In this document: one piece after another, positions 15,348-16,910 of the stretch | How the letters are laid out: each line of letters starts with the position of its first letter | Position numbering within the stretch: the first letter of the stretch is position 1 | DNA from: Candidatus Cloacimonadota bacterium | GTDB taxonomy: Bacteria; Cloacimonadota; Cloacimonadia; JGIOTU-2 | Length of the DNA stretch: 16,910 bases | Reading direction: 5' to 3' | Assembly: GCA_011043895.1 (NCBI GenBank) | Contig: DRBZ01000119.1 | Coordinates: 1-16,910 of the forward strand | Position numbers and translations under genes: made by a program | The notes under the pieces: model-generated | Databases searched by the model: none | What the model saw: the letters and a program-made list of their open reading frames with translations, nothing else | Told to the model about the DNA's origin: nothing

Positions 15348-16910
15348 ATGGATAAAAATAATCCAATTAATCGTGAAGAAGAACTCTTACAGCTGAAAAA
15401 AGCTGTCGAAACAATGAAGCTCGGGGTTACCATTTGTAATACAAAAGGGGAAATAATATATGTTAATCCGGCTGATGCACGTATGCATGGCTGGGAGGTA
15501 GAAGATCTTATCGGTCAAGACGTAAGAGTATATGCAACCAAAAAGAAACTTGCGCCATGGCAAATGGATCAGGTGATGAAATGGAAGGGCATGACCCGCG
15601 AAAGCACTAACATTAAGAAAAATGGTGAGCCATTTCCCGTCCGACTTGTTTCCGATATTGTTAGGGATTCACATGATCTTCCAATTGCTGTTGTCACGAT
15701 TTGTGAAGATATTTCTGAATCAAAAAAACTTGAAGAAGAGCTGAAAAACAGTGAGGAAAAACTTCGTCAAGCCCAGAAAATGGAAACTATTGGTAGACTT
15801 GCTGGTGGAGTAGCTCATGATTTCAATAACCTTCTTACGGCAATAAATGGAAGATGCGACCTTCTACTAAAAAAATTCGATAGATCTAATCCTCTGTATA
15901 ATGATCTTTTAGAGATCAGAAAAGCTGGTGGAAGAGCAGCATCATTAACAGGACAGCTACTCGCTTTCAGCAGACAACAGATAATTGAACCAAAAGTAAT
16001 TAATTTGGCAAATACTGTACAAAATGTCAAAGACATGCTGCAGCGACTTATTGGTGAGGATATACTTTTAAACATTGAAAGTAAGGATGATGTTTATGTT
16101 AAAGCTGACAGTAATCAAATCGATCAGATATTAATGAATCTTGCTGTTAATGCACGAGATGCGATGCATAATGGGGGCTCTCTGTCTATTAAAATATATC
16201 AAAGAACAGTCTCTGAGAGCGATTCAATTGGGCAAATTGATAACCTTGACCCAGGAGATTATGCAACCATTGAAGTACAAGATAATGGATCGGGTATGGA
16301 CGAAGAAACAGTGTCTCATATTTTTGAACCCTTTTTTACAACAAAATCTGTAGGAAAGGGTACTGGTCTGGGACTATCAACTGTTTTTGGAATTGTTAAA
16401 CAAAGCAATGGTGGAATTGAAGTTGAGAGTACTCTCGGTGAAGGCACAACGTTTAGAATATATCTGCCTTTGGTTGAGTATATGGAAGAAGAATTACCAA
16501 TTTCCAATCAAGAAGAAAGCACACCTTCTCAAGTAAGTGATACTAGCAAGAAAACGGTCTTGCTGGTAGAAGATCAGGAGATGGTTCAGGATTTGGTTAC
16601 AGAAATACTCGAGGATGAAGGTTTTAAAGTAATATCCGCTTACAATGGTAAAGAAGCTCTTGATGTTTGTGCATCCTACTCAGGTACAATTGATCTGATG
16701 ATTACAGATGTAATCATGCCCGAGATGAACGGTAAAGAGTTAGCTTCAAAAATACACGAAACCAAACCAGATTTGAAAATACTATTCATGTCTGGTTATA
16801 CTGGTGAAGAGATGAGAACACGGGGAGTTCTGGAGTCCGGTACAAATTTCATACAGAAACCCTTCACTCCTGATTCACTTATACAAAAGGTGCTTGAAGT
16901 TTTAAATAGT
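15348..16910 (+). CDS. Soluble hybrid histidine kinase: PAS, HisKA, HATPase, receiver (3' end at window edge)
   Basis: This reading frame of 521 codons is open to the last base. The receiver domain looks complete, so the stop is probably just beyond. The start has no strong Shine-Dalgarno site and lies 20 bases after the previous stop. Residues ~12-125 are a PAS domain (LGVTICNTKGEIIYVNPADA). A coiled linker leads to the DHp domain with His157 in GGVAHDFNNLLT. The HATPase domain has Asn264/Asn268 (N box), DNGSGMD at 312-318 (G1), FEPFFTTK, and GKGTGLGLS at 336-344 (G2). The receiver (~402-521) has Glu408/Asp409, phospho-acceptor Asp454, Ser482 and Lys504. No membrane segment is present, so it is cytosolic. 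It autophosphorylates and passes phosphate to its own receiver. The final output partner is not visible. Confidence 0.9.
   Translation, partial: MDKNNPINREEELLQLKKAVETMKLGVTICNTKGEIIYVNPADARMHGWEVEDLIGQDVRVYATKKKLAPWQMDQVMKWKGMTRESTNIKKNGEPFPVRLVSDIVRDSHDLPIAVVTICEDISESKKLEEELKNSEEKLRQAQKMETIGRLAGGVAHDFNNLLTAINGRCDLLLKKFDRSNPLYNDLLEIRKAGGRAASLTGQLLAFSRQQIIEPKVINLANTVQNVKDMLQRLIGEDILLNIESKDDVYVKADSNQIDQILMNLAVNARDAMHNGGSLSIKIYQRTVSESDSIGQIDNLDPGDYATIEVQDNGSGMDEETVSHIFEPFFTTKSVGKGTGLGLSTVFGIVKQSNGGIEVESTLGEGTTFRIYLPLVEYMEEELPISNQEESTPSQVSDTSKKTVLLVEDQEMVQDLVTEILEDEGFKVISAYNGKEALDVCASYSGTIDLMITDVIMPEMNGKELASKIHETKPDLKILFMSGYTGEEMRTRGVLESGTNFIQKPFTPDSLIQKVLEVLNS

Noticed and set aside
15815..16075. 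Minus-strand open frame of 86 codons
   Set aside because: It is antisense to the DHp region of the hybrid kinase, which has clear catalytic motifs.
1..16910. tRNA, rRNA, CRISPR, insertion sequence or phage genes
   Set aside because: No spaced direct-repeat array, terminal inverted repeat pair, transposase motif or clover-leaf signature was seen. Repeats present are all within protein-coding modules.

Overview
The window is AT-rich (by eye somewhat under 40% GC) and almost fully coding. All supported genes lie on the plus strand with gaps or overlaps of a few bases. It looks like a chromosome segment of an uncultured FCB-group bacterium. Candidatus Cloacimonadota or a close relative is my best guess, from two kinds of surface protein: beta-helix proteins whose helix ends in a 'GDPNS..DADGTRADMG' type motif, and C-terminal domains of the T9SS type A (Por) sorting kind (SPNPF ... 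GIYFYKL ... KKMLMIK). This is recall of family style, not a database result.

Layout. (1) Bases 1-393 are the 3' end of a beta-strand-repeat protein resembling the C-terminus of PilX-like pilus-assembly proteins. (2) Bases 415-2185 encode a two-component pair. The sensor is a six-helix PilS-like membrane protein that keeps the phospho-accepting histidine domain but has no ATPase domain. The response regulator has a CAP-like output domain with a poor cyclic-nucleotide pocket. (3) Bases 2257-8393 are a compact type IV pilus machine: a PilT-like ATPase, a PilM/PilN fusion carrying TPR-SPOR-TPR at its C-terminus, a PilO/PilP-like fusion, and a short secretin. The genes overlap (TAATG, ATGA) and are surely co-translated. 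(4) Bases 8383-10212 overlap the secretin gene by 11 bases and encode a probable lipoprotein with three FnIII domains and seven LVIVD repeats, probably a beta-propeller. (5) Bases 10244-15327 hold two large secreted proteins that share the same C-terminal order of modules and end in sorting domains. A strong intrinsic terminator lies between them. (6) Bases 15348-16910 encode a soluble PAS-histidine kinase-receiver hybrid whose coding region reaches the window edge.

How it may work together. The pilus genes make an alignment complex in which the inner-membrane platform (PilMN, PilOP) is tied to peptidoglycan through SPOR, and the secretin forms the outer-membrane pore. The PilT-like motor would drive retraction or another movement. 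The kinase-less sensor at the head of the cluster cannot phosphorylate itself, so another kinase must act on it; the hybrid kinase at the far end is one candidate. The lipoprotein and the two secreted multi-domain proteins are likely surface or adhesive components. The most unusual parts are the ATPase-less PilS-like sensor, the PilMN-TPR-SPOR-TPR fusion, and the A-B-B-A module architecture shared by the two secreted proteins.

No tRNA, rRNA, CRISPR array, insertion sequence or phage gene was seen. No non-coding stretch exceeds 100 bases.
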